Source: an uncultured Oribacterium sp.
GTDB lineage: Bacteria > Bacillota > Clostridia > Lachnospirales > Lachnospiraceae
DNA: 5,404 nucleotides
Direction of reading: 5' to 3'
NCBI GenBank assembly: GCA_900772695.1
Contig: CAAGRO010000078.1
Coordinates: 1 to 5,404 of the forward strand
The notes below the pieces were generated by a model that was not told the origin of the DNA, ran no database searches, and saw nothing but the letters and a program-made list of their open reading frames with translations. The position numbers and the translations under genes are program-made. Shown one piece after another: positions 1-5,404 of the stretch (position 1 is its first letter; each line of letters opens with the position of its first letter).

Positions 1-1184
1 CGGCGGTCCTTCGCACGGTTGCCACCACAGCCGAAGACCACGACGAGGCGCTTCGGCTGAAGCTCCCGCAGGGTACTAAGCAGATTTTCCATCGCCATCT
101 CGTTGTGCGCGTAGTCGACGAGCACGGACATCGTGTCATTCTTAAACACGATCTGCGTACGTCCATCGACGTGGACGCGCCGGAAGGCGCTCATGATCGC
201 GCGATGCGGAATCCCGATCAGTGACAGCACGGAAATCGCGGCCATCGCATTGTAGACATTGTACTTCCCGGGCAGATCCATCTGGATCTCGAGCTCCGTG
301 TGACCACTCACATCGAACTGGATTCCGACGAAGTCCGGACGGTTCACGTGCTCGATGTTGTCGGCCATAAAGTCAGCCGCGCGGTCGATCGCATAGGTGA
401 ACATCTTGCACGGCGCACCGGCGAGGAGCTCATCCGCATAATCTGCATCGAGATTGATGATGCCGACGCGGGACTGCTTAAAAATGCAGCTCTTATAATA
501 CTTGTACTCCTCGAAATCCGCGTGCTCATTCGGTCCGATGTGATCCGGCTCGATGTTCGTGAAGATGCCGTAATCGAAGGTGATGGCGTCGACACGGTGG
601 AGCTTGAAGGCCTGGCTGGAGGCTTCCATCACGACGTAATCACAGCCCTCCTCCCGCATCATGCGGAAGTAATGCTGGAGATCATAGGACTCCGGGGTCG
701 TGTTCTTCGTCGGAAGGTGATGGCCGCAGTACTCGACACCGGTCGTGCCGATGCAGCCGACCTTCTGGCCGGCGTCCTCGAGGATCTGCTGGATCATATG
801 CGCGGTGGTCGTCTTTCCCTTCGTTCCGGTGATGGCGATGACCGTCATCTCCCGGCTCGGATGGCCGAAACGCGCCGCACTGAGCGCTGCGAGGGACGCA
901 CGCGCGTTCTCGACGCGGATGATCGCAACCTCCTCCGGTACCGTCTCGAGCGCGAGCCCGAACTCAGAAGGGTCTTCCTCGATCACGATGGCCTGACAGC
1001 CCTGCGCGATCACCGCCGGGATGAAGCGATGCGCATCGACATTCGCCCCCTTCATCGCGTTGAAGACAGTCCCCTCCACCGCTTTTCTCGAATCAAACAC
1101 GACCTCCCGGACCTCCGGAACCGAAGCGTCACCGTGAAGCACCTCATACTTGATATCACTTAGCCAGTCTGCAAATTTTGCCAT
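1..1184 (-). CDS. murE: MurE-like UDP-N-acetylmuramyl-tripeptide synthetase, C-terminus cut by window edge
   Basis: Cytoplasmic ATP-dependent Mur ligase. The family adds the third amino acid (meso-diaminopimelate or L-lysine) to UDP-MurNAc-L-Ala-D-Glu in peptidoglycan synthesis. From ATG at 1184, 394 codons are visible: N-terminal UDP-binding domain with DSRK at 31-34; ATP loop GTKGKTTT at 120-127; NTTPE at 161-165; ASSQAF at 188-193; TNIEPDH at 209-215; K231, which aligns with the carbamylated lysine of MurE; start of the C-terminal domain with DYAH at 357-360 and FGCGGNR at 384-390. Roughly the last 90 residues, including the motif that selects the third amino acid (DNPR in DAP enzymes), lie off-window, so the substrate cannot be read. 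Several motifs differ from standard MurE (GTNGKTTT, DHLDYHG, DYAHTPDALE, GCGGDRD), which fits a divergent second-copy subfamily. The start has a purine-rich AAAGAGAAAG just upstream and matches the family N-terminus. Family certain, exact substrate unknown. Confidence 0.92.
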   Translation of the reverse strand, partial: MAKFADWLSDIKYEVLHGDASVPEVREVVFDSRKAVEGTVFNAMKGANVDAHRFIPAVIAQGCQAIVIEEDPSEFGLALETVPEEVAIIRVENARASLAALSAARFGHPSREMTVIAITGTKGKTTTAHMIQQILEDAGQKVGCIGTTGVEYCGHHLPTKNTTPESYDLQHYFRMMREEGCDYVVMEASSQAFKLHRVDAITFDYGIFTNIEPDHIGPNEHADFEEYKYYKSCIFKQSRVGIINLDADYADELLAGAPCKMFTYAIDRAADFMADNIEHVNRPDFVGIQFDVSGHTELEIQMDLPGKYNVYNAMAAISVLSLIGIPHRAIMSAFRRVHVDGRTQIVFKNDTMSVLVDYAHNEMAMENLLSTLRELQPKRLVVVFGCGGNRAKDR

Positions 1185-1246
1185 AATCTTTCTCTTTTCG
1201 TCTTTTAACTTAAATCAATCAGTGATCCAGAGGACCGACAACAGAA

Positions 1247-1274
1247 ACCATACGGAGAGGTCGTGAAAAATCAA
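1247..1274 (-). promoter_or_regulatory. Weak candidate sigma-A promoter for murE inside the palindrome
   Basis: On the minus strand TTGATT (1274-1269) and TATGGT (1252-1247) are 16 nt apart and each matches four of six bases of the -35 and -10 consensus. They would start transcription about 60 nt ahead of the murE ATG. The hexamers are poor and one arm of the hairpin overlaps them, so this is tentative; readthrough from fhs is the alternative. Confidence 0.22.
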
Positions 1275-1442
1275 GTCGGGTTCCCTTAGCGGCACTTGGT
1301 GTTATCTCTCCTTGGAACCCTCTGCAACGCTGAGTTTTCATAAAGAAAACTCAGTGATTGCAGAGGGCCTAGTGCCGCTTAGGGGTCCCGACTTAGATTT
1401 TTCCGAGCGCGCAGTACTGCGTTTCTGTTGCCGATCCTCTGG

Positions 1443-1457
1443 CGTCACTGGTCATTT
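1443..1457 (-). repeat. 15-bp inverted repeat flanking fhs, copy 1 (fhs 3' side)
   Basis: The minus strand reads AAATGACCAGTGACG here, which matches plus-strand 3273-3287 at 14 of 15 bases. The two copies therefore face each other in inverted orientation on either side of fhs. This copy is also the outer end of the right arm of the palindrome at 1211-1458 and overlaps the fhs stop codon. Confidence 0.55.
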
Positions 1458-3123
1458 AGAAGAGTCCAGTGATCTTTCCGTCATTCACATCGATGCCGAA
1501 CGCCGCCGGCTTCTTCGGAAGACCCGGCATGGTCATGATGTCACCGGTGAGGCAGACCACGAAGCCGGCACCCGCCGAAACATAGGCATCCCGAACCGTG
1601 ATACGGAAGCCGGTCGGACGGCCGAGCTTCTTCGCATCATCGCTCAGGCTGTACTGCGTCTTCGCCATGCAGACCGGAACCTGTCCGAAACCGAGCTCGG
1701 TGAGCTTATCGAGGGCCTTCCGGGCCTTCGGCTCATAGTTTACGCCATCCGCACCATAGATCTTCGTCGCTACGGCTTCGATCTTCTGATAGAGATTATC
1801 GCCTGGCTTCTGTACCGGCGTGAAGTGCGCTTCCTTCTTCTCAAGGGTATCCAGCAGGGTCTTCGCCAGCTCGACACCGCCCTTTCCGCCTTCCCCATGT
1901 ACCTTGGAGAGTGCAAACTCCGCACCACGCTCACGGCAGAAGTTTTCGACGAACTGAAGCTCCGCCTCGGTATCCGTCGCGAACTGATTGATCGCCACGA
2001 CGACCGGGATGCCATAGCTCTGCAGGTTCTCGATGTGCTTCTCGAGGTTCACGATACCCTTTGCGAGTGCATCGAGATTCTCACCGGCGAGCTCGGTCTT
2101 CGGCACACCACCGTTGTACTTCAGTGCGCGTACGGTTGCGACGAGTACGGCCGCATCCGGCTGGAAGCCGGCCATCTGGCACTTGATGTCGAAGAACTTC
2201 TCGGCACCGAGATCAGCACCGAAGCCGGCCTCGGTCACGGCGATGTCACCGAGCTTCAGCGCGAAGCGGGTCGCCTGGACCGAGTTACAGCCATGGGCGA
2301 TGTTTGCGAACGGGCCGCCATGCACGAGGGCCATGTTGTGCTCGAGGGTCTGGATGATGTTCGGCTTGATGGCGTCCTTGAGGAGTGCAGCCATGGAGCC
2401 GACCGCCTGCAGATCCGCTGCGGTCACCGGCTTGCCATCGACATCGTATGCCACGATGATGCGGGCGAGACGCTTCTTGAGATCCTCCATATCGTCTGCG
2501 AGGCAGAGGATCGCCATGATCTCGGACGCCACGGTGATGACGAAATGATCCTCACGTACGACACCGTCGGCCTTTCCGCCGAGGCCGATCACGATGTTCC
2601 GGAGCTGACGATCGTTCATATCGACGCAGCGCTTCCAGTTGATGGCCTTCAGGTCGATGCGAAGCTCGTTGCCCTGCTTGATGTGGTTGTCGAGGAGTGC
2701 GGCGAGCAGGTTGTTTGCGCTTGTGATGGCGTGGAAGTCACCGGTGAAATGAAGGTTCAGATCCTCCATCGGTACGACCTGCGCATATCCGCCGCCGGCT
2801 GCGCCGCCCTTGATGCCGAAGCACGGTCCGAGGGACGGCTCACGCAGTGCGACCACGGTCTTCTTTCCGAGCAGGTTCAGTGCATCGGCGAGACCGATCG
2901 ACGTCGTGGTCTTTCCCTCACCGGCCGGTGTCGGATTGATCGCGGTGACCAGAACGAGCTTTCCGTTCGGCCGATCCTTGATCTTATCCCAGAGATCGTC
3001 GCTCAGCTTCGCCTTGTACTTTCCGTACTGCTCGAGTTCATCCGCCTCGATACCATACGCAGCCGCTACGTCTGTGATGCGATTCATCGTAGATTCCTGT
3101 GCAATCTCAATGTCAGACTTCAT
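1456..3123 (-). CDS. fhs: Formate--tetrahydrofolate ligase (10-formyl-THF synthetase)
   Basis: Cytosolic enzyme that joins formate to tetrahydrofolate with ATP, giving 10-formyl-THF, ADP and phosphate. It feeds one-carbon units to purine synthesis, formyl-Met-tRNA and, in acetogens, the methyl branch of the Wood-Ljungdahl pathway; it is normally a homotetramer. The 555 residues match the usual length of about 555-560. Visible motifs: ATP loop PTPAGEGKTTT at 64-74; first family signature GIKGGAAGGGY at 103-113; ITSANNLLAALLDNH at 133-147; second signature VATVRALKYNGG at 328-339; HGEGGKGG at 409-416; MPGLPKKPA at 532-540; family-typical end GKITGLF. The ATG at 3123 has AGAGG ending about 6 nt upstream; Met13 is a less likely start. 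No break or missing active-site motif was seen. The neighbours ftsK and murE have no folate role, so it is probably its own unit. Its TAA stop lies inside the palindrome at 1211-1458. Confidence 0.98.
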   Translation of the reverse strand: MKSDIEIAQESTMNRITDVAAAYGIEADELEQYGKYKAKLSDDLWDKIKDRPNGKLVLVTAINPTPAGEGKTTTSIGLADALNLLGKKTVVALREPSLGPCFGIKGGAAGGGYAQVVPMEDLNLHFTGDFHAITSANNLLAALLDNHIKQGNELRIDLKAINWKRCVDMNDRQLRNIVIGLGGKADGVVREDHFVITVASEIMAILCLADDMEDLKKRLARIIVAYDVDGKPVTAADLQAVGSMAALLKDAIKPNIIQTLEHNMALVHGGPFANIAHGCNSVQATRFALKLGDIAVTEAGFGADLGAEKFFDIKCQMAGFQPDAAVLVATVRALKYNGGVPKTELAGENLDALAKGIVNLEKHIENLQSYGIPVVVAINQFATDTEAELQFVENFCRERGAEFALSKVHGEGGKGGVELAKTLLDTLEKKEAHFTPVQKPGDNLYQKIEAVATKIYGADGVNYEPKARKALDKLTELGFGQVPVCMAKTQYSLSDDAKKLGRPTGFRITVRDAYVSAGAGFVVCLTGDIMTMPGLPKKPAAFGIDVNDGKITGLF

Positions 3124-3160
3124 CTCTTACCTCTTTCTCTCATAGCTTATAGTGTCTATA

Positions 3161-3183
3161 TTTCGAGGGGCAGGCCCCTGAAA
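3161..3183 (-). other. GC-rich hairpin about 40 nt before fhs
   Basis: AGGGGC (3166-3171) pairs with GCCCCT (3174-3179), extended by TTTC (3161-3164) with GAAA (3180-3183) across one bulged base. It is the most stable-looking short hairpin in the leader. On the minus strand CGAAATATAG follows, not a U-tract, so intrinsic termination is unlikely. The AT-rich stretch between it and the fhs ribosome site (about 3140-3163) contains TATAAG- and TATAGA-like hexamers but no convincing -35 partner, so no fhs promoter is called. Confidence 0.45.
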
Positions 3184-3203
3184 AGCAGTATCATACCGGA
3201 TAT

Positions 3204-3247
3204 CTCCGCTTCCGGCGCGCTTCGGAAGGACAATGCTTCCGGCGGAG
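3204..3247 (-). other. Alternative two-level stem in the fhs leader
   Basis: CTCCGC (3204-3209) pairs with GCGGAG (3242-3247) and encloses a second stem, CGGAAG (3223-3228) with CTTCCG (3236-3241). The same stretch holds a direct 10-bp repeat, GCTTCCGGCG, at 3208-3217 and 3235-3244. The outer stem competes with the hairpin at 3244-3261. No known riboswitch consensus was recognised. Pairing is visible; any regulatory role is inference. Confidence 0.4.
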
Positions 3248-3261
3248 CATCCTCATGCTCC
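3244..3261 (-). other. Perfect 7-bp hairpin just after ftsK
   Basis: GGAGCAT (3244-3250) and ATGCTCC (3255-3261) pair around a four-base loop, 26 bases past the ftsK stop in the direction of transcription. No run of U follows, so it is not a textbook intrinsic terminator. It may protect the ftsK mRNA 3' end or be one state of the fhs leader. Bases 3244-3247 are shared with the stem formed by 3204-3209 and 3242-3247, so the two cannot form together. Confidence 0.5.
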
Positions 3262-3272
3262 ATACGGTGCAC

Positions 3273-3287
3273 AAACGACCAGTGACG
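3273..3287 (+). repeat. 15-bp inverted repeat flanking fhs, copy 2 (ftsK 3' side)
   Basis: The plus strand reads AAACGACCAGTGACG, matching the inverted copy at 1443-1457 except at one base. It directly abuts the ftsK TGA stop codon (3288-3290). It could be a remnant end of an element related to the palindrome at 1211-1458, or a coincidence. Confidence 0.5.
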
Positions 3288-5404
3288 TCAGCCGTTCGAA
3301 ATCAGCTCGTCGAACTCCGCGAGCGTCATGATGATCTTCCGCGGCTTCGTGCCCTCCTCCGGGCCGACCACGCCGGCGTCGGCGAGCTGGTCCATGATGC
3401 GGGCCGCACGGTTGAAGCCGATGCGGAACTTCCGCTGGAGCATGCCGATCGAGGCCTTCTCGGTCTCGATGATCAGCTGGCCGGCCTCGACGAAGAGCTC
3501 ATCCTGGTTTCCGGCACCGCCGACACTGCCCTCTCCGCCACCGCCGGACTGAACCTGCTGCTGGATGCGTTCACTGTACTCGACCTCGCCCATCTCCTGC
3601 TTGATGAAATCGACGACGTCAGATACCTCCTGATCGGAGACGAAGGCACCCTGTACACGCACCGGCTTCGGGATGCCCTGCGGGAAGAAGAGCATATCGC
3701 CCTTTCCGAGCAGCTTCTCGGCACCATTCATATCGATGATGGTACGGCTGTCGGTACCGGACGAGACCGCGAAGGCGATACGGCTCGGAACATTGGCCTT
3801 GATCAGACCGGTGATGACATCCACGGTCGGACGCTGGGTCGCGATGACGAGGTGCATACCGGCCGCACGAGCGAGCTGCGCGATACGACAGATGGCGTCC
3901 TCGACCTCCTGGCTTGAAACCATCATAAGGTCGGCGAGCTCGTCGATGATGATGACGATCTGCGGCAGCTTCTCCGGCTTCTGATCCTCCGGAATTTCCG
4001 GATCGTTCCGTACAGCCATGATCTTCTCGTTGTAGCCCTTTAAGTCACGGGAGCCACTCTCGGCGAACTTCTTATAGCGATCCGTCATCTCGGCCACCGC
4101 CCAGTTCAGCGCGGAGGCAGCCTTCTTCGGGTCGGTCACGACCGGAATCAGCAGGTGCGGGATACCGTTGTAGACGGAGAGCTCCACGACCTTCGGATCG
4201 ACCATGATCATGCGGACATCCTCCGGCTTATACTTGAAGAGGAGGGACATGATCAGGGTGTTGATGCAGACCGACTTACCGGAGCCGGTGGCACCCGCGA
4301 TGAGCAGATGCGGCATCTTCGCGATGTCGGTGACGATGGTCTTGCCCGCGATGTCCTTACCGACACCGAAGGCGAGCTTCGCCTTCGCGCCCTGGAACTC
4401 GGTACTGCCGAGCACATCCCCGAGGTAAACGGTCGCGCCGTGCTTGTTCGGCACCTCGATGCCGACCGCCGACTTGCCCGGGATCGGCGCCTCGATACGG
4501 ATATCCGCCGCGGCGAGACGCATCTTGATATCATTTGTGAGGGACACGATCTTCGACACCTTCACACCGATCTCCGGCTGCAGCTCATAGCGCGTGACGG
4601 CCGGGCCGATGGAGATGTTCGTGATCGTGACATTGACGCCGAAGCTCTTCAGGGTTTCCTGAAGGGTCAGCGCGTTCTGCCGGATCTCCTCTCTCGTATC
4701 GAAGTCCTGCCGTGCCGGCTTCTGCAGGAGGCTGAGCGGCGGGATCACGTATGGCTTCTGCGGCTTCTTTTTCTCGAGGATCTCCTGCTGTACCTTCGCG
4801 TTATCCGCATCCGTCGGTGTATTTTCCTTCTTCTCGCGATCGAGCTGGGATTCGATTTTCTTTTTGATCGGCTCGACGTCGGCATCGATCACCTGACCGT
4901 TCGAGGCCACGATGCGCCGTGTGCCCTGCTCCATGTCGCCGCGACCGATGGTGGCCACGCCGTTGCGAGCGACGCTTACTTCGTCGTCACCCGCGTAGGC
5001 TGCGGCCGACGCTGCATCGTCGCCGTCCTCGAGCGGATGCAGCTCCGCATCCAGCGCATCCTCCGCGCCTGCATGCAGTGCATCGTGGGACGTATGGGCG
5101 TATGGATCCGCAGGGATCCGTGTATCCTTCGCAGACTGGTCGAGCGTGTGATCTGCATGTCGGGCAGTCACATCCGCCTCATCATCGCTATAGCTGTCCA
5201 TGAGGTTCTGGTCATCCCAGAGACTGCCGCTGATCGGGAAATCTTCCTCGAGGACCTGCACCTGCATGCCCGCTGTCGTCTGATCCGGCTGCTGAGCGAC
5301 CGTCGTCGTTGCCGTCGCTGTACCCGCTCCGCTCCGAATCGGGAGGACGGTCTCCGCGTTGCTCGCTGCCGTCGCGGTCGTCACTGCCCCCGCAGCGCTT
5401 CCAG
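3288..5404 (-). CDS. ftsK: DNA translocase FtsK/SpoIIIE, N-terminus cut by window edge
   Basis: Membrane-anchored hexameric ATPase that pumps double-stranded DNA through the division or sporulation septum to finish chromosome segregation. The frame is open to the window edge, so the true start and the N-terminal transmembrane domain are missing. Numbering from the in-frame GTG at 5384 (not the real start): about 1-170 is an Ala/Thr/Asp/Glu-rich, probably disordered linker; 171-210 is Lys/Glu-rich and probably helical; 215-335 is the motor alpha region, with ETLKSFGV and GPAVTRYELQP; 336-600 is the RecA-like beta domain, with Walker A GATGSGKS at 364-371, MVDPKVVELS at 394-403, Walker B IVIIIDELADLMM at 476-488 (D481, E482) and ATQRPTVDVITG at 515-526. 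A Gly-rich tether at 613-625 leads to the C-terminal gamma winged helix (about 630-690, RKFRIGFNRAARIMDQL), which reads polar chromosome sequences. Motor and gamma domains look intact. FtsK versus SpoIIIE naming cannot be settled here. Confidence 0.97.
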   Translation of the reverse strand, partial: GSAAGAVTTATAASNAETVLPIRSGAGTATATTTVAQQPDQTTAGMQVQVLEEDFPISGSLWDDQNLMDSYSDDEADVTARHADHTLDQSAKDTRIPADPYAHTSHDALHAGAEDALDAELHPLEDGDDAASAAAYAGDDEVSVARNGVATIGRGDMEQGTRRIVASNGQVIDADVEPIKKKIESQLDREKKENTPTDADNAKVQQEILEKKKPQKPYVIPPLSLLQKPARQDFDTREEIRQNALTLQETLKSFGVNVTITNISIGPAVTRYELQPEIGVKVSKIVSLTNDIKMRLAAADIRIEAPIPGKSAVGIEVPNKHGATVYLGDVLGSTEFQGAKAKLAFGVGKDIAGKTIVTDIAKMPHLLIAGATGSGKSVCINTLIMSLLFKYKPEDVRMIMVDPKVVELSVYNGIPHLLIPVVTDPKKAASALNWAVAEMTDRYKKFAESGSRDLKGYNEKIMAVRNDPEIPEDQKPEKLPQIVIIIDELADLMMVSSQEVEDAICRIAQLARAAGMHLVIATQRPTVDVITGLIKANVPSRIAFAVSSGTDSRTIIDMNGAEKLLGKGDMLFFPQGIPKPVRVQGAFVSDQEVSDVVDFIKQEMGEVEYSERIQQQVQSGGGGEGSVGGAGNQDELFVEAGQLIIETEKASIGMLQRKFRIGFNRAARIMDQLADAGVVGPEEGTKPRKIIMTLAEFDELISNG

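Larger units (their letters stand above)
1211..1458 (-). repeat. 248-bp imperfect palindrome (long hairpin; candidate structured RNA or MITE)
   Basis: Two arms pair from TAAAT (1211-1215) with ATTTA (1454-1458) inward to the loop ATAAA (1340-1344). Paired blocks: CAGTGA 1220-1225 with 1445-1450; 22 bp 1227-1248 with 1421-1442 (20 of 22 identical as inverted repeat); GAAAAATC 1265-1272 with 1396-1403; AAGTCGGG 1273-1280 with 1387-1394; CCCT 1283-1286 with 1381-1384; AGCGGCACT 1288-1296 with 1371-1379; GG 1298-1299 with CC 1368-1369; CCCTCTGCAA 1318-1327 with 1358-1367; CTGAGTTTTC 1330-1339 with 1345-1354. This totals about 85 pairs on the minus strand, counting wobbles. The large unpaired parts are an internal loop (1249-1264 against 1404-1420) and an 18-nt bulge (1300-1317). 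It fills the fhs-murE gap and includes the fhs stop codon. No U-tract marks it as a simple terminator, no transposase is present, and I recognise no named family. The palindrome is certain; its function is unknown. Minus strand is given because flanking transcription runs that way. Confidence 0.9.

Noticed and set aside
300..1163. A 287-codon plus-strand open frame opposite murE
   Set aside because: The reverse frame encodes clear Mur ligase motifs; the plus-frame product is compositionally odd and matches nothing recognisable.
1215..1295. A 26-codon minus-strand ORF starting GTG inside the palindrome, with AAGGAG upstream (1313-1308)
   Set aside because: The spacing of 12 bases is long, the start is weak, and the codons fall in a hairpin arm whose pairing explains the sequence. 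The SD-like hexamer lies in the bulge that may pair with the internal loop.
1330..1354. The hairpin tip as a Rho-independent terminator for fhs
   Set aside because: Neither strand has a U-run after the stem, and the tip is only the inner part of a much longer helix.
1312..3285. A 657-codon open frame on the plus strand across fhs and both gaps
   Set aside because: It is antisense to an unmistakable, intact fhs. Its product is Leu/Arg/Asp/Glu/His-rich with no recognisable domain, it begins at TTG inside the palindrome, and biased codon use explains long antisense frames.
3124..3287. A ZTP or tetrahydrofolate riboswitch ahead of fhs
   Set aside because: Considered because of the gene's role, but the conserved cores of these classes could not be found by eye in the leader.
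3255..3917. A 220-codon plus-strand open frame opposite the ftsK 3' half
   Set aside because: It is a shadow of the conserved FtsK motor and gamma domains, with no domain or ribosome site of its own.
5382..5384. GTG as the FtsK start codon
   Set aside because: The frame stays open to the window edge and a start here would omit the membrane domain; it is an internal valine codon.

Overview
This is a chromosomal housekeeping segment with three protein genes, all read on the minus strand. In transcription order they are: an FtsK/SpoIIIE-family DNA translocase whose N-terminus runs off the right edge; a complete formate--tetrahydrofolate ligase (fhs); and a MurE-like Mur ligase whose C-terminus runs off the left edge. 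The moderately GC-rich coding sequence, purine-rich Shine-Dalgarno sites and a Mur ligase carrying GTKGKTTT and DHIGPNEH motifs suggest an anaerobic Firmicute of the Clostridia, probably Lachnospiraceae-like. That assignment is inferred from protein character and not from any marker gene.

Layout from right to left: 5404-3288 holds ftsK (acidic disordered linker, motor, DNA-reading gamma domain; the membrane domain is off-window). 3287-3124 is a 164-bp leader between ftsK and fhs that can form several hairpins, two of which exclude each other. 3123-1456 is intact fhs. 1455-1185 is a 271-bp gap almost filled by a 248-bp imperfect palindrome (1211-1458), which also covers the fhs stop codon. 1184-1 is the murE-like gene, with 394 complete codons visible.

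The three genes do not form one pathway: chromosome segregation, one-carbon metabolism and peptidoglycan precursor synthesis. They share a direction but are separated by gaps large enough for independent control. The outstanding feature is the palindrome between fhs and murE. As RNA on the genes' strand it would give a hairpin of about 85 base pairs, with one large internal loop and one 18-nt bulge. Those two unpaired parts contain complementary hexamers (GGAGAG and CUCUCC) that could form a pseudoknot. It may be a structured non-coding RNA or a miniature inverted-repeat element. I do not recognise it as a named family, and one sequence alone cannot decide between these readings.
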